From: Bacillota bacterium
GTDB taxonomy: Bacteria > Bacillota > Clostridia > Clostridiales > Caloramatoraceae
DNA length: 10,574 nucleotides
Reading direction: 5' to 3'
Assembly: GCA_023415335.1 (NCBI GenBank)
Contig: JAEZLD010000034.1
Coordinates: 1-10,574 of the forward strand
The notes beneath the pieces were generated by a model. That model saw only the letters and a list, made by a program, of their open reading frames with translations. It had not been told where the DNA came from and did not search any database. Made by a program: the position numbers and the translations under genes. Below, piece after piece: positions 1-7,028 of the stretch. How positions within the stretch are numbered: position 1 is the stretch's first letter; every line of letters begins with the position of its first letter.

Positions 1-48
1 TGCTTCCCTGTGGTTACCCACATAATCCGTCAGTCACAAAAAGCCCTA
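1..48 (-). promoter_or_regulatory. ZTP (pfl-type) riboswitch, 5' half, cut by the window edge
   Basis: Read on the minus strand, this stretch has GTGACTGACGG, then a TGTGG/CCACA stem capped by a GTAA tetraloop, then AGGGAAGCA. This matches the order of conserved blocks in the first half of the pfl/ZTP motif as I recall it (GUGACUGGCG, a G-U-G-G/C-C-A-C stem, GGGGAGC), with several G-to-A changes. The second conserved block (CCGCCUGGGC-like) would lie left of base 1 and cannot be checked. ZTP riboswitches sense the purine intermediate ZTP or ZMP and usually switch on purine or one-carbon folate genes. The regulated gene must therefore lie to the left, transcribed leftward. The assignment rests on recall of the consensus plus a well-placed promoter. 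Confidence 0.66.
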
Positions 49-64
49 TCTATTACGTACGATT

Positions 65-93
65 ATTTTAACACAGTTTTTATTGTTCTTCAA
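65..93 (-). promoter_or_regulatory. Promoter for the leftward riboswitch transcript
   Basis: On the minus strand there is a -35 TTGAAG (93-88), a 17-base spacer and a -10 TAAAAT (70-65) preceded by TG in the extended -10 position. Transcription would start near 58, about ten bases before the conserved riboswitch sequence. This fits a leader RNA that begins with the aptamer. Confidence 0.6.
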
Positions 94-275
94 TACACGA
101 ACTTATTTATATTATACAATTTTAATAATCGTAATTTTGAATTAGTTTAACCTATCGTCCTTCATAAAAGCACCGCTCCTGTAACATTTCCTTTGGCATA
201 CTAATTCTAATATATTTTTTTCGATAATATAACCCTATATTTCGTCAACAAATGAGTAATATATTCCATTTACAC

Positions 276-304
276 TTGACAAACATATTACATTTACTTA
301 AAAT
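276..304 (+). promoter_or_regulatory. Promoter of the M20-family gene
   Basis: A perfect -35 TTGACA (276-281) is followed after 17 bases by TAAAAT (299-304), a sigma-A-type promoter. The predicted start near 311 leaves a leader of about 58 bases before the ATG at 369. A second possible -10, TATAAT at 316-321, has no good -35 at the right distance. The 180 bases between this promoter and the leftward one (94-275) are AT-rich and show nothing I can name. Confidence 0.6.
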
Positions 305-368
305 GTATACAATGTTATAATTTTTAATCTAATATTGTCATATTTTGTATTGTAGGCGGGTGAGTATC

Positions 369-1469
369 ATGAATTGTATTAATACGTTAAAGGAGCTTAT
401 GCTGATAAAATCTGATGATTCCATTAGAAATAACTTTGAAATAATAAATTTTATAAAAGATCTGTTTTTATCCTGTGATGATATTAAAATACTCTCTACA
501 GAAGATTCAAAAAATAAAAGTATGCTGATAGGAGTCAACACCAAGCTTGATAATTGCAGCGGAGGCCTTTTGTTTTCAGGCAGAATAAATACGGTGTACC
601 CTTCAAACACAGACTTCCATACATATATAAAGGAAGGCAGTATATATGGCCCCGGAGCCCTATGCATGAAATATTTTATAGCCTGTCTATCACAGGCACT
701 TCCCAGATTAAAGAAAAGTCCAAAGCCGGTCATAATTGCATTCCCCTTTGTAGATCAGTCAGGTGTAACTGGTGTCAAAAGCATAATAAGCTATATGCAG
801 GAGCATTCCATACATCCTGATTTATGCATACAAGGAGAGCCTACCAGATTTTCTTTTCTTGTCAAAGCCAGCGGGTGCTACCAGTATAGGATGAAAATCT
901 CCTGCAGTGGAGGACATGCCAGTATGTGCAATGTGCTATCCTCACCATTTTATATTGCAGCTGAATTTGTCAAGCAGATACAGCAGCTAAACCAGGACCA
1001 GGACCTGGGAATAGTTAACATAGCAGTAATGGAAGGCGGAAGAGCACTCAATCAGATATCAAGACAGTGTACCGTTTACTATGATGTAAGGACCTCCTCT
1101 CTGGACTTTAAGCAAAGGGTAAGTGAAATTGTAGAAGTCCTGAAGCAGAAAGCAGAAGCCATGGGGAATGGAATGAGCCTGAACAACACAATTCTTGCAA
1201 ACAGCGTTCCAATACTTGATAATCGTCATTCACAATGGATTAAGCGACTATCCCCAATAGCATCCTCTGGAGAACCTGCCATGCACGCTATTACAGAGGC
1301 AGGCTTCTACCAGGAGGCAGGTATCGACACTCTTGTTTTCGGGGCAGGAGACATGAGGATTGCACATTCTGAGATGGAACACATAAAAATTGAGGATTTG
1401 GAAAAATACACAGAGGCTATTTGCAGCATTGCAGAAATATATAACAAGGAAATGGCAGAGGTATTATAA
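369..1469 (+). CDS. Degenerate ArgE-like M20 peptidase-family protein (probable pseudoenzyme)
   Basis: This 366-residue protein has the full M20 architecture, close to acetylornithine deacetylase (ArgE, about 380 residues). A split catalytic domain is interrupted by a lid/dimerisation domain containing SCSGGHAS, and the C-terminus has an ArgE-like TEAGFYQEAG block. The usual metal and catalytic positions are mostly lost. GHxDT reads GRINT (R72, N74); the Asp of GRGAxDMKGG is Cys99 in GPGALCMKY; the DEE pair reads DQS (Q130, S131). Only the GEPT glutamate (E157) and the last His (H333, AHSEMEH) remain. The frame is intact and the fold motifs are kept, so it is not a decaying frameshifted gene. 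I infer a non-hydrolytic role such as ligand binding or sensing. The ATG at 369 is chosen because a GGCGGGTGAG Shine-Dalgarno precedes it; a TTG at 345 in frame is less likely. No operon partner is visible. Confidence 0.85.
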   Translation: MNCINTLKELMLIKSDDSIRNNFEIINFIKDLFLSCDDIKILSTEDSKNKSMLIGVNTKLDNCSGGLLFSGRINTVYPSNTDFHTYIKEGSIYGPGALCMKYFIACLSQALPRLKKSPKPVIIAFPFVDQSGVTGVKSIISYMQEHSIHPDLCIQGEPTRFSFLVKASGCYQYRMKISCSGGHASMCNVLSSPFYIAAEFVKQIQQLNQDQDLGIVNIAVMEGGRALNQISRQCTVYYDVRTSSLDFKQRVSEIVEVLKQKAEAMGNGMSLNNTILANSVPILDNRHSQWIKRLSPIASSGEPAMHAITEAGFYQEAGIDTLVFGAGDMRIAHSEMEHIKIEDLEKYTEAICSIAEIYNKEMAEVL

Positions 1470-1486
1470 CCCCTGCCATTCTTTTA
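1451..1486 (+). terminator. Terminator overlapping the end of the M20-family gene
   Basis: The stem AATGGCAG (1451-1458) pairs with CTGCCATT (1473-1480), and an inner GGT/ACC extends it past one mismatch. It is followed by CTTTT. The hairpin includes the stop codon, which is compact but common in clostridia. On the opposite strand the hairpin has no T-run, so it is a poor terminator for the convergent proS gene; no other proS terminator was found. Confidence 0.55.
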
Positions 1487-1506
1487 ACTTATATATTTGC
1501 CTTTTA

Positions 1507-2943
1507 TTAATATGCCTTGCCCCAGTAAACCATTGTCTTAGCAGGTCTGCCGCAGCATACACATGTACCGGATATATTCTCCTGTTCAAAAGGCATGCAT
1601 CTTGAAGTAACTCCTGCCTCTTCCTTAAGCTTCATTTCACAATCCAGTTCTCCACACCACATTGCCTTTATGAAACCAGGCTTGTTTGCAGCAATGTCCT
1701 TAAGCTCCTCCATGCTATGGGCTTCATAGGTCTTCCCATCTCTGAGTGCCTTTGCCTTGTTATAGAGAGATACCTGTATATCATCTAAAAGCTCTGCTAC
1801 CTTTTGCTCTATTTCATCCAAGGATACAAATACTTTCTCCCTGTTGTCCCTTCTTACCAGCACGGCCTGATTCTTTTCTATGTCCTTAGGTCCTATCTCC
1901 ACCCTGATTGGAACGCCCTTCATCTCATACTCACTGAATTTCCATCCAGGCATCTTGTCTGAGGTGTCTATCTTAACTCTGGCAACCTTCTTCAGCCTCT
2001 CCATTACCTCTATAGCCTTTTCAGTTACTCCCTCCACATGCTGGGATATTGGAATAACCATAACCTGAGTAGGAGCGACCCTTGGAGGCAGCACCAGTCC
2101 GCTATCATCTCCGTGAACCATTATGATAGCTCCTATGATACGGGTGGACATTCCCCAAGAGGTGCCATGAGCATACTGGAGTTTTCCGTTATTGTCAGAA
2201 TACTGTATTCCAAATGCCCTTGCAAAGCCATCTCCGAAGTAATGGGAGGTGCCAGATTGCAGCGCCTTTCCATCATGCATCATTGCCTCTATTGTATAGG
2301 TAGCCTCTGCCCCTGCAAACTTTTCCTTGTCAGTTTTCTTTCCCTTTATAACAGGTATTGCCAGATACTCTTCACATAGCCTGGCATATATATTCAGCAT
2401 TCTTTCGGTTTCTTCAACGGCCTCCTCAGCAGTTGCATGAACTGTATGGCCTTCCTGCCATAGGAATTCCGCAGTCCTCAGAAATGGCCTTGTGGTCTTC
2501 TCCCACCTTACAACCGAGCACCACTGGTTATACAGCTTCGGCAGGTCGTTATAAGACTGCACTATTTTAGCAAAATGCTCACAGAACAGAGTCTCTGATG
2601 TAGGCCTTACACAAAGCCTTTCTGTAAGCTGTTCGCTTCCTCCATGGGTTACCCATGCAACCTCAGGAGCAAAGCCCTCCACATGGTCCTTTTCCTTATT
2701 AAGAAGGCTTTCAGGAATGAACATAGGCATAGACACATTCTCATGTCCTGTTTCCTTAAACATACCATCAAGCTCCCTCTGGATGTTTTCCCAGAGAGCA
2801 TACCCATATGGCCTGATTACCATACATCCTCTTACACTGGAATAATCAGCCAGTTCAGCCTTTTTAACAATATCAGTGTACCATTGTGCAAAATCCTCGT
2901 CCATTGATGTTATTGCCTCTACAAATTTCTTTCCCTTTGACAT
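1507..2943 (-). CDS. proS: Prolyl-tRNA synthetase, short archaeal/eukaryote-like type
   Basis: This cytoplasmic class II synthetase charges tRNA-Pro with proline using ATP. It has 478 residues, the normal size for the short form that lacks the inserted editing domain of the E. coli type. Visible landmarks are RPTSET (113-118), motif 2 FLRTAEFLWQEGH (154-166), motif 3 around GTSWGMSTRIIGA (260-272) and the anticodon-binding domain from about residue 290 (APTQVMVIPI). The C-terminal zinc-type domain has several cysteines, including a CVCC pair, and ends in the family's typical terminal tyrosine (WGKAY). The ATG at 2943 is chosen because GGAGGAG lies just upstream; an ATG 15 bases earlier overlaps that site. 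Expression is set by the T-box leader directly upstream. Nothing in the sequence suggests a defect. Confidence 0.96.
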   Translation of the reverse strand: MSKGKKFVEAITSMDEDFAQWYTDIVKKAELADYSSVRGCMVIRPYGYALWENIQRELDGMFKETGHENVSMPMFIPESLLNKEKDHVEGFAPEVAWVTHGGSEQLTERLCVRPTSETLFCEHFAKIVQSYNDLPKLYNQWCSVVRWEKTTRPFLRTAEFLWQEGHTVHATAEEAVEETERMLNIYARLCEEYLAIPVIKGKKTDKEKFAGAEATYTIEAMMHDGKALQSGTSHYFGDGFARAFGIQYSDNNGKLQYAHGTSWGMSTRIIGAIIMVHGDDSGLVLPPRVAPTQVMVIPISQHVEGVTEKAIEVMERLKKVARVKIDTSDKMPGWKFSEYEMKGVPIRVEIGPKDIEKNQAVLVRRDNREKVFVSLDEIEQKVAELLDDIQVSLYNKAKALRDGKTYEAHSMEELKDIAANKPGFIKAMWCGELDCEMKLKEEAGVTSRCMPFEQENISGTCVCCGRPAKTMVYWGKAY

Positions 2944-2973
2944 ATATGTCTCCTCCATTTAAAAATTTTCAAT

Positions 2974-3006
2974 AAAAAAAGCCCCGCATCCTCAAAGGGA
3001 CCGAGA
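2974..3006 (-). terminator. T-box regulated terminator before proS
   Basis: On the minus strand GTCTCGGTCC pairs with GGATGCGGGGC (one bulged G, several G-U pairs) around a CTTTGA loop, followed by seven Ts. The stem lies immediately after the T-box sequence, as expected for the terminator that competes with the antiterminator. Confidence 0.8.
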
Positions 3007-3240
3007 CCGGTGGTACCACCCTAATTGACATATACCTTATAAAAGAATATGCCCTCTTCCATAACTATAACGGGTTAATCCGCTGCTACTTACTTACGTT
3101 GTCACCAGACTGCAATGGGGGTAACCCGTTGCAGACAACTTGAGTTCAGTGCAGGACTCCAAGGTGGGTTCACAATCTGCCCTATAGAAGACTCTCAGCT
3201 TTGCCTTCTTTTCTGTAAAAGGGAGTGGATTCTTACTATT
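2974..3240 (-). promoter_or_regulatory. Proline T-box leader of proS
   Basis: On the minus strand the leader has an AGTA element (3237-3234), a long Stem I region, the T-box sequence AGGGTGGTACCACCGG (3022-3007) and a terminator just before the proS ribosome binding site. The specifier region reads GAACCCACCTTGGAGT. Whether the codon is taken as CCC (3168-3166) or CCA (3167-3165), it encodes proline and fits the downstream gene. The TGGT in the T-box (3018-3015) would pair with an ACCA acceptor end. Uncharged tRNA-Pro should stabilise the antiterminator and allow proS transcription. The exact limits and the choice of specifier frame are inferred, not folded. Confidence 0.93.
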
Positions 3241-3278
3241 CCTTTTCAACATCTTTATTATTGTTAGCTGGTATTTAT

Positions 3279-3307
3279 ATCTTAAAATTATTTTATCTAA
3301 TTGTCAA
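3279..3307 (-). promoter_or_regulatory. Promoter of the proS T-box transcript
   Basis: On the minus strand a perfect TTGACA (3307-3302) is separated by 17 bases from TAAGAT (3284-3279). The predicted start near 3272 gives a leader of about 330 bases that contains the whole T-box. Confidence 0.65.
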
Positions 3308-3350
3308 CAGCGTTGCTTTCATAAAAACACATCTTACTGTCTTAGGTTAA

Positions 3351-3385
3351 CAAAAATGCTGCTATTGTAAACAATAGCAGCATTT
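3351..3385 (-). terminator. Terminator of the lrp-aminotransferase operon
   Basis: A perfect 12-base-pair stem (ATGCTGCTATTG at 3356-3367 with its complement at 3372-3383) has a four-base loop and is followed on the minus strand by TTTTTG. It lies 16 bases after the aminotransferase stop codon and separates that operon from proS, which is transcribed in the same direction. Confidence 0.88.
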
Positions 3386-3400
3386 CCCTTATAACCATGC

Positions 3401-4594
3401 TTATTTACGGTTCTTATATGCCTCAAGAGCTCTTGCAAATATGTCCATAGCATCCTCAAGGTCCTCACACTTTAAGCAGTAGGAGAACCTTACCTCATTT
3501 TTACCCAACCCGGGGGTGGCATAGAAGCCCTCTGCAGGTGCAACCATAACGGTCTTGTTGTTATAGCTGTAATCCTCAAGCATCCACTGTGCAAAATCAT
3601 CCGCATCCTCTATAGGAAGCTTCGCTACAACATAAAAGGCACCAGTTGGCTTTTCACATACTACTCCAGGAATCCTTGAAAGCCCCGCATAAAGTATGTC
3701 GCGCCTCTTCTCATACTCAGCTTTGACCTCCCTGAAGTATTCCTCAGGAGTGTTTATAAGCTCAGCTGCTGCAAGCTGCTCTATTTCTGATACACATAGC
3801 CTTGCCTGACAAAGCTTAAGTATCTGGTTTATTACCTCCTTATTCTTGGAGGCTACCAGGCCTACTCTGGCACCACATGCACTATATCTTTTTGAAATAC
3901 TGTCTACAATTATTACTCTGTCAAGTATATCCTTCATTTCCATGGCTGAGGTATATTTAAGTCCATCATACACAAACTCCCTATACACCTCATCAACTAT
4001 AAAATAAAGGTTCCGCTCTTTGCAGATATCAGCAAGCATCCTTACTTCATCATAGGTGTAAACAACTCCTGTAGGGTTTCCAGGATTAGATATTAGTATT
4101 GCTCTGGTTTTTTCGTTCACCATAGCCTCTATCTTTTCCTTTCCTGGAAGATGGAAGCCTTCCTCAGCCTTTGTAAGGAAAGGAACGACCTTAACTGATG
4201 CTATGTCACCAAAGCTGTTATAATTTGTATAGAATGGTTCAGGGATTATTATCTCATCACCTACATCACACACAGCCATCATAGCAAACATGAGGGCTTC
4301 ACTGCCTCCGGCAGTTATCATTATTTCATCATTATCAAAATCAATATTCCATCCTTTATAATACTTTATAAAGCTATTTATAAGAGGATTTACTCCTTGA
4401 GAATTAGTATATGCAACGGTCTTTTTGTCATAGCTCTTTAATGCTTTAAAAAAACACTCTGGTGTTTTAATATCCGGCTGGCCAATGTTAAGATGATATA
4501 CCTTTATACCTCTGGCCTTAGCGGCATCTCCATAGGGAACAAGTTTCCGGATAGGAGAAAACTGCATATCAAGAATTCTTTTGGAAATATTCAT
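3401..4594 (-). CDS. PLP-dependent class I/II aminotransferase
   Basis: This 397-residue fold-type I aminotransferase has an uninterrupted set of key motifs. These are GQPDIKTP near the N-terminus (38-45), TAGGSEAL (94-101, phosphate-binding region), NPGNPTG (170-176), the PLP-ring Asp201 and Tyr204 in VDEVYREF, the Schiff-base Lys235 in DSISKRYSACGARVG, and the carboxylate-binding Arg369 in NEVRFSY. The family contains aspartate, alanine and other amino-acid transaminases that generally use glutamate/2-oxoglutarate as one partner. The substrate cannot be told from sequence. The gene starts 14 bases after an Lrp/AsnC regulator, with AGGAAGGGG as its ribosome binding site, so the two are almost certainly co-transcribed and the regulator may sense the enzyme's amino acid. 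It ends at a strong terminator. Confidence 0.94.
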   Translation of the reverse strand: MNISKRILDMQFSPIRKLVPYGDAAKARGIKVYHLNIGQPDIKTPECFFKALKSYDKKTVAYTNSQGVNPLINSFIKYYKGWNIDFDNDEIMITAGGSEALMFAMMAVCDVGDEIIIPEPFYTNYNSFGDIASVKVVPFLTKAEEGFHLPGKEKIEAMVNEKTRAILISNPGNPTGVVYTYDEVRMLADICKERNLYFIVDEVYREFVYDGLKYTSAMEMKDILDRVIIVDSISKRYSACGARVGLVASKNKEVINQILKLCQARLCVSEIEQLAAAELINTPEEYFREVKAEYEKRRDILYAGLSRIPGVVCEKPTGAFYVVAKLPIEDADDFAQWMLEDYSYNNKTVMVAPAEGFYATPGLGKNEVRFSYCLKCEDLEDAMDIFARALEAYKNRK

Positions 4595-4608
4595 TAAAAA
4601 ACCCCTTC

Positions 4609-5067
4609 CTAAATATTATCCTGAATGGGTGATATGGATAGGTTATTCTTAACCGTAGTTAGTGATACCATTGTTTTTGTTTTAAGTATACCGTTAACAC
4701 TCTTCACCTTATGGAGGATATTTTCCAGCGTCTCAGTGTCTTTAGTAATAATTTTGAGAAGGTAATCATAGTCACCTACTAAATAATAGCATTCAATGAT
4801 TGCTTCCTCCGACTGTGCTAAAGCCACAAGGCCCTCTCCGTGCTTGGGTGTCTCCATACTAACAAACATGAAGGCTGTAAGTCCCCTGTTTAGCTTTTTG
4901 TTATTGATAATTATGGTATACTTTTCTATTATTCCAGAGGCATCAAGCTTTTTCAATCTATCACTTACTGCAGGAATAGAAAGATTAACCTTGCTACTTA
5001 TCTGGGATGCAGACATTCTGGCATTACTTTGTAATAGCTTTAAAATTTTAATATCAATATTATCCAT
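4609..5067 (-). CDS. Lrp/AsnC-family transcriptional regulator
   Basis: This 152-residue protein has the normal Lrp length and layout. An N-terminal winged helix-turn-helix (about residues 4-50; DIKILKLLQSNARMSASQIS, then LSIPAVSDRLKKLDASGII) is followed by a RAM/effector-binding domain with GDYDYLLKI at 98-106, the family's usual G-DYDL ligand patch. Such proteins form dimers to octamers, bind amino acids and regulate neighbouring amino-acid genes, often including their own. It is the first gene of an operon with the aminotransferase and lies divergent from glutamate dehydrogenase, both plausible targets. The ATG at 5067 is preferred over a GTG at 5073 because GAGGTG sits five bases upstream of the ATG and would overlap the GTG. 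Confidence 0.94.
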   Translation of the reverse strand: MDNIDIKILKLLQSNARMSASQISSKVNLSIPAVSDRLKKLDASGIIEKYTIIINNKKLNRGLTAFMFVSMETPKHGEGLVALAQSEEAIIECYYLVGDYDYLLKIITKDTETLENILHKVKSVNGILKTKTMVSLTTVKNNLSISPIQDNI

Positions 5068-5086
5068 AACCACACCTCATTCATTT

Positions 5087-5115
5087 ATTATAGCCTTTAT
5101 TTACAAAATATACAA
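5087..5115 (-). promoter_or_regulatory. Promoter of the lrp-aminotransferase operon
   Basis: On the minus strand TTGTAT (5115-5110), a 17-base spacer and a perfect TATAAT (5092-5087) precede the lrp start. The predicted transcript start near 5080 leaves a very short leader of about a dozen bases, just enough to hold the GAGGTG ribosome binding site. Confidence 0.55.
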
Positions 5116-5416
5116 CATGTGTTATTTTACAATGAATACAACCATTTTTATATGAATTTTTTGACTTTTTTGATTACTTTATTCACAAAAATATTTACTG
5201 TTATATTACCTTATATTTTTTATTTTGTCATTAACACTTAATTTATTCTCCATAATATTTTATTATATTTTTGTAACATGCATAAACTTTTACATTCATG
5301 TCTAAAATTGCTTAAACAAATTACATTTTACTAGCATGTTTATATAATTAATCATCACATTTAATTTTAATTTCTTCTTTTTTAATAAATTAATATACTT
5401 ACACCACCTATTAGTA

Positions 5417-5446
5417 CATATGTTTTTCTATTATATCCATATGTTT
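5417..5446. repeat. Two CATATGTTT direct repeats, 21 bases apart
   Basis: CATATGTTT occurs at 5417-5425 and again at 5438-5446. The 21-base spacing is two turns of the helix, so a multimeric regulator could bind both on one face. The DNA is AT-rich and short matches arise easily by chance, so this is only a candidate. Confidence 0.3.
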
Positions 5447-5462
5447 ATTATGTTTTTTTAAT

Positions 5463-5483
5463 TGTTAGTATATAATACTAACA
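5463..5483. promoter_or_regulatory. Palindromic candidate operator over a possible gdh -10
   Basis: Perfect 9-base arms TGTTAGTAT and ATACTAACA surround a three-base ATA centre. The palindrome contains TATAAT (5471-5476), which could be a plus-strand -10, although the sequence 17 bases upstream (TTATGT) is a weak -35. A protein bound here would block that promoter. It lies about 160 bases before the gdh ATG. The regulator is unknown; the adjacent Lrp protein is one candidate. A hairpin role is less likely because no T-run follows. Confidence 0.45.
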
Positions 5484-5643
5484 GAACTTTTAATATTTTT
5501 ATGTGTTTTTAGGTTACAGCTTAAAATTTTATGTATTTTCATTTTCTGTATTTAAAATAATCTCTAATTAGTCTATTATAATAAATGTAAAGATAAGATT
5601 TATGTTTTGTTTATTTTTTATTCTGTTTAGGAGGGTATAAGAA

Positions 5644-7008
5644 ATGGCAAAGGAAAGCTTAACTGCCGCTGAATACATACAGCAGGTAGTAGAAAAGGTG
5701 AAAAAAAAGAACGCAGGTGAACCAGAATTTATTCAGGCTGTAGAAGAAATACTCAACTCACTGGGACCAGTACTTGAGAAACATCCCGAATACATAAAGG
5801 AGAACCTTCTTGAAAGGTTCTGTGAACCAGAAAGACAGATAATATTTAGAGTTCCATGGGTAGACGATGAGGGCAATCTTCAGGTTAACCGTGGCTTCAG
5901 AGTTCAGTTCAACGGCTGTATAGGACCTTTTAAGGGTGGCTTAAGGTTCCATCCATCAGTTTATATTGGAATAATCAAATTCTTAGGATTTGAGCAGATA
6001 CTTAAGAACTCCCTGACTGGTCTTCCAATAGGCGGAGGCAAGGGTGGTTCAGACTTTGACCCAAGAGGAAAGTCAGATGCAGAAATAATGAGATTCTGCC
6101 AGAGCTTCATGACTGAGCTCTACAGACATATAGGACCAGACGTTGACGTTCCTGCTGGAGACATTGGCGTTGGTGGAAGAGAAATCGGATACCTTTATGG
6201 CCAGTACAGAAGAATAAAGGGATGCTTCGAAAACGGCGTTCTTACAGGAAAGGGCTTATCCTATGGTGGAAGCCTTATAAGACCAGAAGCTACTGGATTC
6301 GGAGTAACTTACTTCTGCCAGGAAATGCTCAAGCATGAAGGCGAAGATATGAAGGGTAAGACAGTTGCTATATCAGGCTTTGGTAACGTTGCATGGGGAA
6401 TATGCACTAAGGTTGCTCAGCTTGGAGGCAAGGTTGTTACACTTTCAGGTCCAGACGGATATATCTACGATCCAAACGGAGTTGTAGGAGAAAAGATAGA
6501 CTATCTTCTTGAAATGAGAAACTCTGGAAGAGATAAGGTTCAGGATTATGCTGACAAGTATGGCGTTGAATTCCATGCTGGAGAAAAGCCATGGAATGTT
6601 AAGGCTGATATCATAATCCCAGCTGCTACCCAGAACGATATTCATGAAGAGCATGCAAAACAGATAGTTGATAACGGAGTTAAGTTTGTCTGCGAAGCAG
6701 CTAACATGCCTTGCACTAACGAGGCTGTTAAGTACTTCCAGTCACACGGAGTTATCGTAGGACCTGCAAAGGCTGCAAATGCCGGCGGAGTTGCTACATC
6801 AGCTCTTGAAATGTCACAGAACAGTGAAAGACTGTCCTGGAGTGCTGAGGAAGTTGACCAGAAGCTTCATGCTATAATGATTAACATCTACAACAATGCT
6901 AAGAAGGCTGCTGAAGACTATGGCTTTGGATATGACCTGGTTGCAGGCGCTAACATAGCAGGCTTCGTAAAGGTTGCAGAGGCTATGCACGCACAGGGTA
7001 ACTATTAA
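5644..7008 (+). CDS. gdhA: Glutamate dehydrogenase, hexameric, probably NAD-linked
   Basis: This 454-residue enzyme interconverts glutamate with 2-oxoglutarate plus ammonia in the cytoplasm. It is colinear with the roughly 450-residue hexameric bacterial family. Substrate and catalytic residues are present: K97 in GPFKGG, K121 in KNSLTG, K133 in GGGKGGSDFDP and D173 in PAGDIGVGG. These match K89, K113, K125 and D165 of the Clostridium symbiosum enzyme with a constant offset of eight. The Rossmann motif is GFGNVAWG (245-252). Phe246, Pro270 and Asp271 (SGPDGYIYDP) match the C. symbiosum positions linked to NAD preference, while E. coli-type NADP enzymes differ there. NAD use in glutamate breakdown is therefore inferred. 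The start is supported by AGGAGGG seven to eight bases upstream. It is followed by a strong terminator and stands alone as a transcription unit. Confidence 0.97.
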   Translation: MAKESLTAAEYIQQVVEKVKKKNAGEPEFIQAVEEILNSLGPVLEKHPEYIKENLLERFCEPERQIIFRVPWVDDEGNLQVNRGFRVQFNGCIGPFKGGLRFHPSVYIGIIKFLGFEQILKNSLTGLPIGGGKGGSDFDPRGKSDAEIMRFCQSFMTELYRHIGPDVDVPAGDIGVGGREIGYLYGQYRRIKGCFENGVLTGKGLSYGGSLIRPEATGFGVTYFCQEMLKHEGEDMKGKTVAISGFGNVAWGICTKVAQLGGKVVTLSGPDGYIYDPNGVVGEKIDYLLEMRNSGRDKVQDYADKYGVEFHAGEKPWNVKADIIIPAATQNDIHEEHAKQIVDNGVKFVCEAANMPCTNEAVKYFQSHGVIVGPAKAANAGGVATSALEMSQNSERLSWSAEEVDQKLHAIMINIYNNAKKAAEDYGFGYDLVAGANIAGFVKVAEAMHAQGNY

Positions 7009-7028
7009 TCTTTAGAATATAGCATTTC

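Larger units (their letters stand above)
5116..5640. other. Long AT-rich divergent intergenic region, no gene seen
   Basis: About 525 bases of very AT-rich DNA lie between the lrp promoter and the gdh ribosome binding site. I see no coding potential, riboswitch consensus or terminator. Within it are a 9+9 palindrome over a TATAAT (5463-5483) and two identical CATATGTTT boxes 21 bases apart (5417 and 5438). There is also a second TATAAT at 5577-5582 that could be a gdh -10 but has no good -35. The length is unusual for a simple promoter region and suggests several regulator sites or a long gdh leader. Confidence 0.5.

Noticed and set aside
105..114. GGNDS in PPi-phosphofructokinase (protein residues 107-111) considered as a lost metal ligand, making a pseudoenzyme
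   Set aside because: Asn at this place occurs, as I recall, in other long PPi-type enzymes, and the remaining catalytic motifs are complete. The start and end given here are approximate protein residues, not bases.
152..199. A 15-codon minus-strand frame, and an overlapping 7-codon frame after AGGAG, between the two left-hand promoters
   Set aside because: They lie upstream of the leftward promoter and outside any transcript I can support, and are too short to judge. Chance frames in AT-rich DNA are more likely.
345..368. TTG start at 345 for the M20-family protein
   Set aside because: The ATG at 369 has GGCGGGTGAG at the right distance. A TTG start would put that site inside the gene, and no Shine-Dalgarno precedes it.
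1507..2943. Plus-strand open frames inside proS, and similar antisense frames inside the aminotransferase, gdh and pfp genes
   Set aside because: They are shadows of genes with full family motifs, and lack ribosome binding sites and recognisable domains.
2944..2958. Upstream ATG adding five residues to prolyl-tRNA synthetase
   Set aside because: It overlaps the GGAGGAG ribosome binding site that serves the ATG at 2943.
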